A stretch of DNA of 64,000 bases from Sulfitobacter sp. DFL-14 (lineage in GTDB: Bacteria; Pseudomonadota; Alphaproteobacteria; Rhodobacterales; Rhodobacteraceae). The DNA is taken from assembly GCF_003335585.1 (NCBI RefSeq), contig NZ_QBFD01000015.1, positions 909,083 through 973,082 on the forward strand, in the 5' to 3' direction. Of the stretch, positions 1-8,623 are shown piece by piece (the first letter of the stretch is position 1; the number at the start of each line of letters is the position of its first letter). Below the pieces are notes generated by a model. It ran no database searches. It was not told the DNA's origin and was given only the letters and a program-made list of their open reading frames with translations. The position numbers and the translations under genes are program-made.

Positions 1-2973
1 TGAGAAATCCAGCGTGTTCACGTCGATCTGGCTGGATTGATCAAACGGATACCGCCCTGACGTGGCAGAGACGCAGAACGGCATGACGTCGGCCCGCCAC
101 CTGGCGTTAAGCTGGGCAATCACCGCCTCGCGGGTCACGCTGATGGTATCGCCCGCGATCCCCGCGATCCAGTCGTCGATAGGATCCGGCAGGCCGTCCG
201 CCTCGTTCGCGATGGCCCCGGTCAGTTGCGGCAGGCCACCCCGTGCCAGCAGCGCCGCCTGCGGATCCGGGCTGGCCGCGACTGTCTGCATTTCGTTCGA
301 CAGTGCCGTCAGGGCGGCAACGGCATCGTCAAGCAGTGGCGGCTGGCCATCGACCTCTTCCACAGTGTTGCGGATCGGGGCGAAATGCTGTGACACGGGT
401 GTTCCGGGAGGATCAGGCGGCGGCCCGGCGTCACCGCCACCCCCGCCGAGAATCCGGTTCCCCTTTTTCACCAACTTACCGATTTTCCCGAGTTTCGATG
501 CCGCCTTCAATCCGGCAGCCTTGGCTGCATCGTTGCCGCCCTCGCCTTCCGGCACGACCCGTGCCAGATGGGTCTCCTCAACAACCGCCAACAAAAGCCG
601 TTTCAGAGCGCTGTCGGCAGAGGAGAGATCCTTGAGATTCTGACGCGCTTGCAACAGGTTGCCGATTGGGGTCAAGCGGATGTCCCGCAGGAAACCGTCC
701 CATTGGGCAATGAAATCATCGTAGTAGAGCTTGAGGATATCCGTCTCCAGGGTCTCGGTATCGGCTTCGCTGCTTTCGGCGCAGCCGCCGGCGAACACGG
801 CGCGATCCAGCGTCGCCTGCCCCGCCACGACCGGGACCAAAGGCAGGACGGCGTCGTGAAATCCCTTGTAGGTGAAGGCACCCGGCAGGCCAACGCGCAG
901 GGTCTTTTCAGACAGACGGGTCAGGACACGCGTGCCGTTCGGGCCGGTTTTTTCGGCCGGAATCCAGTCGGGCAATCCGGCCACCGAGGGATCGGCGCGA
1001 AGGCTGCGGTAGGCGCGCACGGCCAGAGGAATGGTGCAGATGCTTTCAAGTGCGACCGAAATCAGCGCGGGGTCGGGTTCGATCTTGTTCTCTTCACGCG
1101 CCATGCGGGCCAGTGCGTTCAACTGATGGTCGATCGCCTCGTCGGTCGGAAAGGGGTTGATCGGGGCAAAGTCGGGCAACACGGTCTGCCACCAGAGCCC
1201 CAGAAACTCCTCGTCGTAAGGGGCTTTGCCGGTCAGCATCTGATAAGATTTCAGCGCGCCCAGCAGGAATTCGGGATCCCGGCTGTGCCGCCACATGGTT
1301 GCTTCCAACAAGGCGACCATGCGCGGTTCAAGGATGTTGCGCAGCGTGTGGTCGTAGGTCATGCGCTGGACATGTGCCAGTTCCGGCTCCGCCGTCGGTC
1401 CAAGGGCGGTTAACGGTCCGCCTGCGACATCCGTCGATGCCACGAGCGTTTCGTTCGCCGCCTCAAGCGCCAGGTTGAGGTCAAGTGGATCGGTGGGGGC
1501 TTGCCGCGCGGCGACGTTGGACAGACGCGCGGAGAGCGCCGTCAGTTGCCGTTCCTGGTCCGTCAGCCCACCCGAATAACGCAGGTAGGAAAACAGGAAC
1601 AACGTGCCAAGGATCATTGTAATCAGCACCGATCCGGCCAATGTGCCACGCCAGATCCAGCGGCGGCGCTCCTCGGCGCGCGGGTCAAAGCGGCCAAGAC
1701 CGGCCTCGGGGAAAATCACGTCGGTCAGCAGATTGCGCAGGAAAAATGACCGCTTTTCGCCGTGGCGGCGCGTCTCGGCCTGTGGCGGGGTCAGGCCCAG
1801 CGAACTGACAATGCCCGCCAGCATCCGGTCGATGGGTGATCCTTCCTGCGTGGCGGAGGTAAAGTAATAGCCGCGCAACCAGGGGCTTTCCTCGTAGCGG
1901 CTTTCGCCGAATACGGCCTCGATCAGCACCTTGAGCGGGCCTGTCAACTGATCCATCTGCGACGGGAAACGGAACACTTCGGCGCGTCCCGAAAGCGGCA
2001 GATCATCCGATATGCGTGCAACCAGACGTTCCTCCATCGCCACTTGCAGCACCTGCGCCTCGCGTTCGACCGTGACGGTATCGACCCGGTCGGCCGTGGG
2101 CAGCGTGGCGCCCCAAACCTGTTCGCGCTCGCGCGAGTTCAGATCGCCGAAGAACGCCTCGAACCCCGGCACCAGGTCAGCCTTGGTGATCATGAGGTAG
2201 ACCGGCAGGTTCATCTCAAGCTCTTCGCGCAGTTCGGTCAGGCGTTTGCGTATCTCGCGGCCGTGTTCGCGGATCGACACGTCGTCACCCGCCAGTTCCT
2301 GCACCGACAGCGTCAGGATTACGCCGTTCAGCGCCCGGCGACCCCGGTGTTTTTCAAGCAGCTTCAGGAAGCCCTTCCATTCCGCGGCATCCGCATCCGG
2401 GTCGCTTTGCTGCTGGACGTACCGCCCGGCGGTGTCGATCAGCACCGCGTCCTCGGTAAAGAACCAATCGCAATTGCGCGTGCCGCCAATGCCTTTCAGA
2501 TCGTCAGAAAGGTCGATGGGGAAATGCAGGCCGGACTGGCGCAGCGCCGTCGTCTTGCCCGTGCCGGGAGGCCCGATGATCAGGTACCACGGCATGTCGC
2601 GCAGAAACTTGCGCCCGCCGAGTTTCGAGCGCTTCATCTGTTCAAGGATGTCCTGAAACTTGGCGTTTACCTCGGCGATGTTTTCCTCTCCGGGGGCCGC
2701 CTGCGCTTCGGGTGGCGGCGCGGCCAGTTCCGACACAAAGGCGCGGTTGGCGCGGGCGGCGCGCAACTGGCGGATCAGCATCGACAGCAGCCACAGGATG
2801 ATGATCACGCCGATCACCACGATACGCACCATGTCAGATGCCAGCGGGGCGGCATCGCCGACACTGATCAGGGGGCCATAGAGCCAGATCAATGTGCATA
2901 GGACGGCGATGCCGATGAAGGTCCACAGCATGCGGGAAAAGAGGATGCTCAGTATCTTTTTCAGAAATCCCAT
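1..2973 (-). CDS. tssM: TssM (IcmF-like) T6SS inner-membrane protein, 3' end outside window
   Basis: This is the large inner-membrane component of the T6SS membrane complex, which joins TssL and the outer-membrane lipoprotein TssJ. The open frame is 991 codons with no stop before the left edge, so the C-terminal part of the periplasmic domain is missing. The N-terminus has two membrane segments (about residues 16-35 and 48-67), then a cytoplasmic NTPase-like domain with a clear Walker A GPPGTGKT at 134-141, and a third membrane segment near 445-465 leading into the periplasmic region. The ATG lies 3 bases after the tssL stop, so the two are co-transcribed. The family is usually about 1100-1200 aa. 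The call is firm. Confidence 0.95.
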   Translation of the reverse strand, partial: MGFLKKILSILFSRMLWTFIGIAVLCTLIWLYGPLISVGDAAPLASDMVRIVVIGVIIILWLLSMLIRQLRAARANRAFVSELAAPPPEAQAAPGEENIAEVNAKFQDILEQMKRSKLGGRKFLRDMPWYLIIGPPGTGKTTALRQSGLHFPIDLSDDLKGIGGTRNCDWFFTEDAVLIDTAGRYVQQQSDPDADAAEWKGFLKLLEKHRGRRALNGVILTLSVQELAGDDVSIREHGREIRKRLTELREELEMNLPVYLMITKADLVPGFEAFFGDLNSREREQVWGATLPTADRVDTVTVEREAQVLQVAMEERLVARISDDLPLSGRAEVFRFPSQMDQLTGPLKVLIEAVFGESRYEESPWLRGYYFTSATQEGSPIDRMLAGIVSSLGLTPPQAETRRHGEKRSFFLRNLLTDVIFPEAGLGRFDPRAEERRRWIWRGTLAGSVLITMILGTLFLFSYLRYSGGLTDQERQLTALSARLSNVAARQAPTDPLDLNLALEAANETLVASTDVAGGPLTALGPTAEPELAHVQRMTYDHTLRNILEPRMVALLEATMWRHSRDPEFLLGALKSYQMLTGKAPYDEEFLGLWWQTVLPDFAPINPFPTDEAIDHQLNALARMAREENKIEPDPALISVALESICTIPLAVRAYRSLRADPSVAGLPDWIPAEKTGPNGTRVLTRLSEKTLRVGLPGAFTYKGFHDAVLPLVPVVAGQATLDRAVFAGGCAESSEADTETLETDILKLYYDDFIAQWDGFLRDIRLTPIGNLLQARQNLKDLSSADSALKRLLLAVVEETHLARVVPEGEGGNDAAKAAGLKAASKLGKIGKLVKKGNRILGGGGGDAGPPPDPPGTPVSQHFAPIRNTVEEVDGQPPLLDDAVAALTALSNEMQTVAASPDPQAALLARGGLPQLTGAIANEADGLPDPIDDWIAGIAGDTISVTREAVIAQLNARWRADVMPFCVSATSGRYPFDQSSQIDVNTLDFS

Positions 2974-2976
2974 CGC

Positions 2977-4326
2977 TCAGACCTTCTTTTGCAGGACGAT
3001 CTCTACCCTGCGGTTGCGGGCGCGGCCCTCTTTGGTGTCGTTGCCGGCGATGGGTTCGTGATGCGCCTTGCCTTCGGAAGCGACCAGTGCGGCGGGGACC
3101 CCGGCCTGCACCAGGATGTCAGCGATGGTTTTGGCGCGGGCTTCGCTGAGCCCCTGGTTCGACTGGAACGGATTGGACCGTTGGACCGGGACGCTGTCAG
3201 TATGGCCGATAACCCGGACCTGTCCGATGAATTCCTGGTTTTCGATGATCACTTTGGCAATGGATGCGATCAGCGGCCCGTAGCCGTCGTTCAGTTCCGC
3301 CTTGGCGGACCGAAAAACCTCGGGGTTGGAACCCTGCACGACGACGACGGCGATGGACACATCCTCGCGCCCGGTCAGGGCCGAGGCGGTGTCCCTGGGC
3401 GCAGCTTCGGCAAAGAGCGGCAGCAGTTCCAGCACCAGCGGTTCGATGGTCAGTTTCGGCGTGTCGAGCGTTTCGATCACCGGGCGAAAGATATCCGCCC
3501 GTTCCGGCGGCGGCAGAACGCCTGCCAGCGTATAAAGCTGTTCGCCCCGCGCCGAAAGCCGCATGCTGAGCCCGACATAGATGGCGGTGATCAGCGCGAT
3601 GGCAATCAGCCCGATCGACCACAACGGCACGATGAACCGACCCGGGGTATCGTCGGCGACAACGCCGCGCCAATGCGGCGCAAGCGGCGCATCCTCGGCG
3701 TCGCGGTCGCGCAGCAGGCGCGCCATCTGCGTGCGCAACTGAGACAGCGCCGCTTCGCCCCCGGCACCCGAAACCCGGTGTTTGCCGCGAAACCCCAGCG
3801 ACAGGCACAAAAACGCCAGCTCCAACAATTCGGGGTCGCGTTCGGGATATCGCATCAGGTCCTCGATCAGATCGAAGAACCGCTCGCCCGCGTCCACATT
3901 GCCATAAAGCGACACGACAAGCGGCATGCGTGGCCAGCCCGACCTGCCGCCCCAAGGTGTATTCAATGCGATGTCGTCCAGCAGTGCGGCGACGAACCAC
4001 GCACCCTGATCAGCGCGCGACAGCGGTACGCCCGAGGACACCGCGTTGTCGCGCGCATAGGTCAGGTTGTCCAGCAGCCGCGCCCGCAGGATGTCCGGCT
4101 CTTCCGGCGCGATTGCGTCTTCCAGTTCGGGGGCAAGCCCCAGCAAGGGCGCAAAGGCGTTAACAAAGGGATTATCGTTGGCACGCGGATCGCGAAGACG
4201 CGCCTCGATACCTGGCGTTGATCCGGGGTTGGCAGCGGATCTCCTGGGCTGCGAGTCTCGCTTGACCGGCCGTACCCGCGTGCGGCCCGCGTCGTTTTCC
4301 AGCCCAAAGGGATCATCACCATTCAT
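2977..4326 (-). CDS. tssL: TssL with C-terminal OmpA-like peptidoglycan-binding domain
   Basis: Inner-membrane TssL (DotU-like) of the T6SS membrane complex, 449 aa. Residues of about 50-220 form the cytoplasmic DotU domain, which contacts TssK and the baseplate. One membrane helix follows near 230-252. The C-terminus (about 310-449) is an OmpA-like domain: it contains GHTDS, then LSEARAKTIADIL and a closing RNRRVEI, which are hallmarks of peptidoglycan binding. It is therefore an extended TssL that anchors itself to the wall, with no need for a separate TagL. It sits 4 bases after tssK. Some automated annotations would split the name between DotU and OmpA family protein. Confidence 0.95.
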   Translation of the reverse strand: MNGDDPFGLENDAGRTRVRPVKRDSQPRRSAANPGSTPGIEARLRDPRANDNPFVNAFAPLLGLAPELEDAIAPEEPDILRARLLDNLTYARDNAVSSGVPLSRADQGAWFVAALLDDIALNTPWGGRSGWPRMPLVVSLYGNVDAGERFFDLIEDLMRYPERDPELLELAFLCLSLGFRGKHRVSGAGGEAALSQLRTQMARLLRDRDAEDAPLAPHWRGVVADDTPGRFIVPLWSIGLIAIALITAIYVGLSMRLSARGEQLYTLAGVLPPPERADIFRPVIETLDTPKLTIEPLVLELLPLFAEAAPRDTASALTGREDVSIAVVVVQGSNPEVFRSAKAELNDGYGPLIASIAKVIIENQEFIGQVRVIGHTDSVPVQRSNPFQSNQGLSEARAKTIADILVQAGVPAALVASEGKAHHEPIAGNDTKEGRARNRRVEIVLQKKV

Positions 4327-4330
4327 AGCT

Positions 4331-5665
4331 TCACCGGCTTACCGCATAGCAGTCGATTTCAGGTTCCTTCGCCAGATTGCCCGCGACACCCAGCACGAAA
4401 CCCGGTGCCTCAGCCAAGGAGGCGAAATGTTCGGATGTCCGGTCAAGTTCCAGGCACAGCCGGTCGCCGTCATATGGTATTTCGCGTGGCTGCGAATTGA
4501 GCGGCTTGAGCGGTATGCCCGTCAGCTTGGACGTCCAGAGCGCATCGAAATCGTCGGCGGCCCCGACGGTCGCCTGATCGACGAAAATCTTGCGCAGCAT
4601 CGCCTCGGACATGTCGCCACCGATGCGCAGCACAATGCGATTTTTTGCGATGATGTTCGGGTTGTCGATCCGGACCGTCCAGATATTGTCGGAATGGCGG
4701 CTAACCTTGAGCGCGCGGGCCTTGGGTTCGACATGCCGCAGGCTCAGGACAAGTGACCGCAAGGTGTCGGCCAGCGCGGTGAATGCGGCCTGCGGATCAA
4801 GGTGATCGTAGCGGGGCAGATCACCCAGCCTGCGCGCGGACGCGCCGTAGGTGGCCAGCTGTCCGGCCAGCCCCGCCAGTTCAAGAAACAGCGCCGAGGG
4901 ATGTATGTTTTCCTGTTCGGCCAGATGTGCCAGCCGTTGTCTGGCGCGATTGGCGGCCTCCAGGATCAGCAGGTTCTCCATCGAAGCGCCCGATCCGCCC
5001 AGCACCATCGCGCCATGTGCTTCGGCGATCCGGTCAAGTCCGGTAACAAGTTCCTTGAGCAGCTGCCCATACCAGGTCACTGCTTCAATCCGCAATGCAG
5101 GCGCCAGAAACCCCGGGTCTATGGCAACCGCACCTTCCGCCGTCAGCCCTTCGATGCGGGTGATCGGCAAAGTCGAATATCCGGCCGTCTCGTCACCAGG
5201 CAGCAACAGGCGCGGCGCCGCACGGGCGACTTCGATCTCTGACGGATCAGCCCCTTCGCGGATCGCATCGCGTGCCGTGATGAAGCCACCCCGCCACCGC
5301 ATGCCGGATGGCGTCGCATGAGCTGCGTCGATTTCCGCCGCCCCGGCACGTTCGGCAGGCAGGCCCAGCAACACCAAGCCTGTCGCCGTGTCCGCCGTGA
5401 CGGTGACCGGCGCAATTTCGACGCTGTGATCCGGAACCGAGAGAAAGGTGCCGTCCGGCAGGATCGCCTCTGCTGCCAGCAGTGCGACCTGCCCCGCTTC
5501 GAGCGCAACAGGGTCGATTTCGATCCGGCCAAAGCCGACGCTTTGCAGCGGCATGGCATCGACGGCCCGGCGCACCAGCCATTCGGTGTGCCGGTCCTGC
5601 TGTTGCAGGTGCTGGGTACGCAGGAACAATCCCTCGGACCAGACGACCTTGTTTCTGTCAGTCAT
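4331..5665 (-). CDS. tssK: TssK baseplate protein
   Basis: TssK links the T6SS baseplate wedge (TssEFG) to the TssLM membrane complex. The protein is 444 aa, the usual family length, and opens with the typical N-terminus (VVWSEGLFLRTQHLQQQDRH, close to the family pattern of W-x-EGLFL-x-PQHFQ). No membrane segment or signal peptide is seen, as expected for a cytoplasmic baseplate part. It lies between tssJ and tssL in the long minus-strand operon, with gaps of 15 and 4 bases. The ATG at 5665 is the first good start. Confidence 0.93.
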   Translation of the reverse strand: MTDRNKVVWSEGLFLRTQHLQQQDRHTEWLVRRAVDAMPLQSVGFGRIEIDPVALEAGQVALLAAEAILPDGTFLSVPDHSVEIAPVTVTADTATGLVLLGLPAERAGAAEIDAAHATPSGMRWRGGFITARDAIREGADPSEIEVARAAPRLLLPGDETAGYSTLPITRIEGLTAEGAVAIDPGFLAPALRIEAVTWYGQLLKELVTGLDRIAEAHGAMVLGGSGASMENLLILEAANRARQRLAHLAEQENIHPSALFLELAGLAGQLATYGASARRLGDLPRYDHLDPQAAFTALADTLRSLVLSLRHVEPKARALKVSRHSDNIWTVRIDNPNIIAKNRIVLRIGGDMSEAMLRKIFVDQATVGAADDFDALWTSKLTGIPLKPLNSQPREIPYDGDRLCLELDRTSEHFASLAEAPGFVLGVAGNLAKEPEIDCYAVSR

Positions 5666-5680
5666 TGAAGGTCATGCCTT

Positions 5681-6139
5681 TCAAACGGTGTTCATCGCGA
5701 TGCCGCCCGAACCGACACTGATCATCAGTCCCTGATCGGCAACGGGTGCGGCGATCTTCTTGCGCACGGACTTGCCGGTGGGGGATCGGAATCCGGCGGT
5801 AACGCCGATCACAGTCGTACCCGGCTGCACCGCAATCATCTTGGACACAACGGCACCGGGGGCCAGAACAATCTGATCCGCCTTGATCAGTTCTCCTCCG
5901 ATCGCGGCCTGCGGGTTTTGCAGCGCAAAGATATCAGCCTTGTCGAAATTGCTCGACCCGGACATTTGCAGCACGGTCAGCGTCACCGGACGGTCCGATC
6001 CGTCCGGTCCGGTGTTCATGCCTGCCTGCGCCTGGGCACTGATGCTTAGCACCGGGGCGGCGGATTCCATGCAGCCCGACAGGGACAATGCCCCAAGCGC
6101 GCTGCCGCTTAGCAGGAAAGTACGGCGTTCGATAATCAT
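5681..6139 (-). CDS. tssJ: TssJ outer-membrane lipoprotein
   Basis: TssJ is the outer-membrane lipoprotein that binds the periplasmic domain of TssM. From the ATG at 6139 the product is 152 aa. It has a twin-basic start (MIIERRTFLL), a short hydrophobic stretch and a lipobox LSGC near residue 21, which marks lipoprotein processing. The start was chosen because a GGGAGA ribosome site lies just upstream and the signal sequence begins here; longer in-frame extensions run into the fha gene. The rest resembles the TssJ beta-sandwich (for example PVTLTVLQMSGSSNF). The gene follows fha after one base. Confidence 0.88.
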   Translation of the reverse strand: MIIERRTFLLSGSALGALSLSGCMESAAPVLSISAQAQAGMNTGPDGSDRPVTLTVLQMSGSSNFDKADIFALQNPQAAIGGELIKADQIVLAPGAVVSKMIAVQPGTTVIGVTAGFRSPTGKSVRKKIAAPVADQGLMISVGSGGIAMNTV

Positions 6140-6140
6140 G

Positions 6141-7565
6141 TCACGATCTCCCTTCGTTTTCATAAGCATCCCTGAAATCAGCGCCCACCTCGCCCAGGAA
6201 CCGTTCTTCTGCGGCCTCGGCGATTTCCTTGTAGCGCTCCTTGTACAGTTGCCAGAGTTTGGCACTGCGCCCGCCTGCAATCAGTGTTTCCAGCAGGCCG
6301 GTATCTTCCATATCTTTTTCAATCTCGGCGGGATCAAAGCTGTCGATCATCCGGCGAAGTGCGGTCTGAAGCGCCGTCCATGTCCGCACCTGATGATCAG
6401 TCAGATCGCGGAATGCCCATGCCACCGCATCCTCGGGCGACAGATAGCCTTCGCCGCGCGGTTGCAGCAATGATATCAGACCATCGTCAGTTGTCGCCAG
6501 AAACTTCAGCGGATTGACGTTTGCGCTGGCGATCACCGTCTGGGCGACGCGAACCCGCTGTTTTTCCTGCGCGCGCGTCCGCAGGAGCAGCATCACCCCG
6601 TCGACGAGACCGCGCAGGCAGTGTCCGATTCGCTCCATCTCCTCCTCCGCATCGCCGGGGGGCAGGCGCGACGGGTCCACGCCCATGCCGCGAAAGAAGG
6701 CCGCGCGCAGAGCGGTGTCATCCGCGCCGGAGGCGACGGACCGTTTGCCGGGCTCAGATGCTTGTCCGGCAGCGGCGGGCGGTTTCGGCGTTTCAGGTGC
6801 AGCGGCCTCGTCCTGGGCAACTGGATCGCGGGCAGACAGCTCTTCAGCGGTGTCGGAACTTTCCGTTTCCGGTTTGACGCTGTCCAGTTCCGGCATCCAG
6901 CTATTGTCCTCGGGTGTCTCTTCGTGCAGGGGATCGACGTTGAAATAGCTGCCGGATTTTCCGGGCTGCGTATTGGATGTGTCGGACTTGCCCGACTGCT
7001 TTGGCACATCATCGCGCGCACCGCGCAGGTCCAGTTCGAACGGGTCGGGGCGGTCAAGTGGTGGCGGCTCGCGGACCGGTTCGCGCGACCGTTCGGTCAC
7101 GCGATTGTCTGACCGGACGCCAAATACATCCGGCAGCTCGGCGGGCCGTTCGGGCACCGGCTCTTCCGGTGTCTCATCCGCTCCGAACTCAAACGAGAAC
7201 ACCCCGGCCCCGGACCGCTTTGTCGGCTTGGCAGGGGTCGTGTCCCGCGTGGTCACGGCTTCGACACGCAGCACGAAATTGCCCAGATGCAGACGCATCC
7301 CCGGTTCCAGCGGAGCAGAGTTGCCGGCACCCAGAGGGTTGGCCGCATTGTCGATGAACAACCCGCCCGACGAGGCATCCGTCACCATGATCCGCCCGTC
7401 TTCTTCGGTCAGGATCGCATGTTGACGCGACACGAACATGTCAGGATCGACCAATTGCCAATCCGCATCGTCGCCGCGCCCGATCATCAGCTTGCCGCCG
7501 TTGTAGATCTTTTCCCTTTCGGCCTGCGGATGGGGCGCGTTTTCAAGAACCAGTCGAAGCGTCAT
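6141..7565 (-). CDS. tagH: FHA-domain T6SS protein (TagH/Fha/VasC type)
   Basis: Forkhead-associated protein of the T6SS phospho-signalling pathway, 474 aa. The N-terminal FHA domain (about residues 20-95) reads phosphothreonine; seen motifs are MIGRGDDADW and VSRQHA, the latter being the phosphopeptide loop. A long acidic and proline-rich linker (about 110-280) carries little order. The C-terminal domain (about 285-470) matches the conserved T6SS FHA C-terminus, including RAAFFRGMGVDPSRL. The start overlaps the tssG stop (ATGA). Its likely partner is the PpkA-type kinase at 23542-25644, which would phosphorylate it. A PppA phosphatase was not seen in the window. Confidence 0.92.
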   Translation of the reverse strand: MTLRLVLENAPHPQAEREKIYNGGKLMIGRGDDADWQLVDPDMFVSRQHAILTEEDGRIMVTDASSGGLFIDNAANPLGAGNSAPLEPGMRLHLGNFVLRVEAVTTRDTTPAKPTKRSGAGVFSFEFGADETPEEPVPERPAELPDVFGVRSDNRVTERSREPVREPPPLDRPDPFELDLRGARDDVPKQSGKSDTSNTQPGKSGSYFNVDPLHEETPEDNSWMPELDSVKPETESSDTAEELSARDPVAQDEAAAPETPKPPAAAGQASEPGKRSVASGADDTALRAAFFRGMGVDPSRLPPGDAEEEMERIGHCLRGLVDGVMLLLRTRAQEKQRVRVAQTVIASANVNPLKFLATTDDGLISLLQPRGEGYLSPEDAVAWAFRDLTDHQVRTWTALQTALRRMIDSFDPAEIEKDMEDTGLLETLIAGGRSAKLWQLYKERYKEIAEAAEERFLGEVGADFRDAYENEGRS

Positions 7566-8623
7566 GCCGCCCCCCTTTCGTTCAGTGCGGGCGCTTCGCG
7601 GTCGCCAATGTTGCTGAATGTCAGGTCCTCGGCATCCTTTGCGCCGTCGGGCGCCAGCCAGGATGTCCGGTCCAGCCGGGTAACGCCAAGTTGCGCTGCG
7701 GAGACCTCGCCCGCCGCCAGAACCAGCCGCACGGAATAGGCCGTTTCACGACCCCCGGCGAAAAGGACGGCATGGCGCAACCGCTCCCAGGCCGCGACGT
7801 CCTCCAGAAAGGTGGCGAACTGGGTATAGGTCAAAGGGCCAAGCCTGATTTCTGCCTGTCCGGCCCGGTCAAAGAAACGCGCCCCCGCAACGGCAGCGAC
7901 ATTCAGCCCGGCGTGGGCCGATCCGATCCGGGTTTGCAGATGTGGCGGGATCTCGACCCAAAGGCCGACGAATTCCTCCAGCGCCACAGGAACGCCCAGC
8001 ACGGTTTGAAGGAATGCGCACAGCCGTTCCGGGCTGCGCGCCTCAAGTGCGAGAGAGGTGGCATGGTGCAGCTTGGCCCCGTCCAGCCGCTGATCGCCGG
8101 TCACGGTACCAGGCAGCCCCAACCCGGCAAGGGCGCGCATCAGCGCGGTGACACGTCCGCCATCGCCATGCGCCACATGGACTTCGGCCCGCGCATCTGC
8201 CCAGGCCCGCCAATACAACGCGATGAGCCGGTGCTGCAGCATGTTGATAAAATCGAGAAAAGCGGTGTCCGATGTCGCCCCTTCGCTGTCGCCCGCAAAC
8301 CAGCGGTTCGACATCCGCATCATGATCCAACGGGTCATGTGCAACGGCATCGGTCCCTCGGGGCCAATCAGACCCAGTACATTTTCCTGTACCTGCGTCG
8401 GCTTGTCGTCAGCGCCAGGCGTCAGGCCGATGACATCGCCTGCGGCAAAGCCAAGGCGCGGCGATTGGCCCAGCCGCGCAGGCTCATTCTCCGCCCCTCC
8501 GGCCCGGCCAAAGCGCAGCGTTTCAGTCTCCAACTGCCGCAACAGTTCGAAAAAATCCATTCTGTTGGCTGCTTTGGCCAGCGCAGTCAGATCTGCGCGC
8601 GGGTGCCGGGCGTCATCGGCCAT
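7562..8623 (-). CDS. tssG: TssG baseplate protein
   Basis: TssG forms the baseplate wedge with TssE and TssF. It is 353 aa, close to the usual 330-360. The N-terminal region carries the family pattern (NRMDFFELLRQLE, then FGRAG, then a conserved region with GPEGPMPLHMT). The ATG at 8623 has a GGAG ribosome site six bases upstream and lies inside the end of tssF, a 37-base overlap. The stop overlaps the fha start. No membrane segment is seen. Cytoplasmic assembly role is inferred from the family. Confidence 0.93.
   Translation of the reverse strand: MADDARHPRADLTALAKAANRMDFFELLRQLETETLRFGRAGGAENEPARLGQSPRLGFAAGDVIGLTPGADDKPTQVQENVLGLIGPEGPMPLHMTRWIMMRMSNRWFAGDSEGATSDTAFLDFINMLQHRLIALYWRAWADARAEVHVAHGDGGRVTALMRALAGLGLPGTVTGDQRLDGAKLHHATSLALEARSPERLCAFLQTVLGVPVALEEFVGLWVEIPPHLQTRIGSAHAGLNVAAVAGARFFDRAGQAEIRLGPLTYTQFATFLEDVAAWERLRHAVLFAGGRETAYSVRLVLAAGEVSAAQLGVTRLDRTSWLAPDGAKDAEDLTFSNIGDREAPALNERGAA

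Noticed and set aside
568..1413. Plus-strand frames opposite tssM
   Set aside because: They run against the conserved IcmF sequence, lack ribosome sites and have shadow-type composition.
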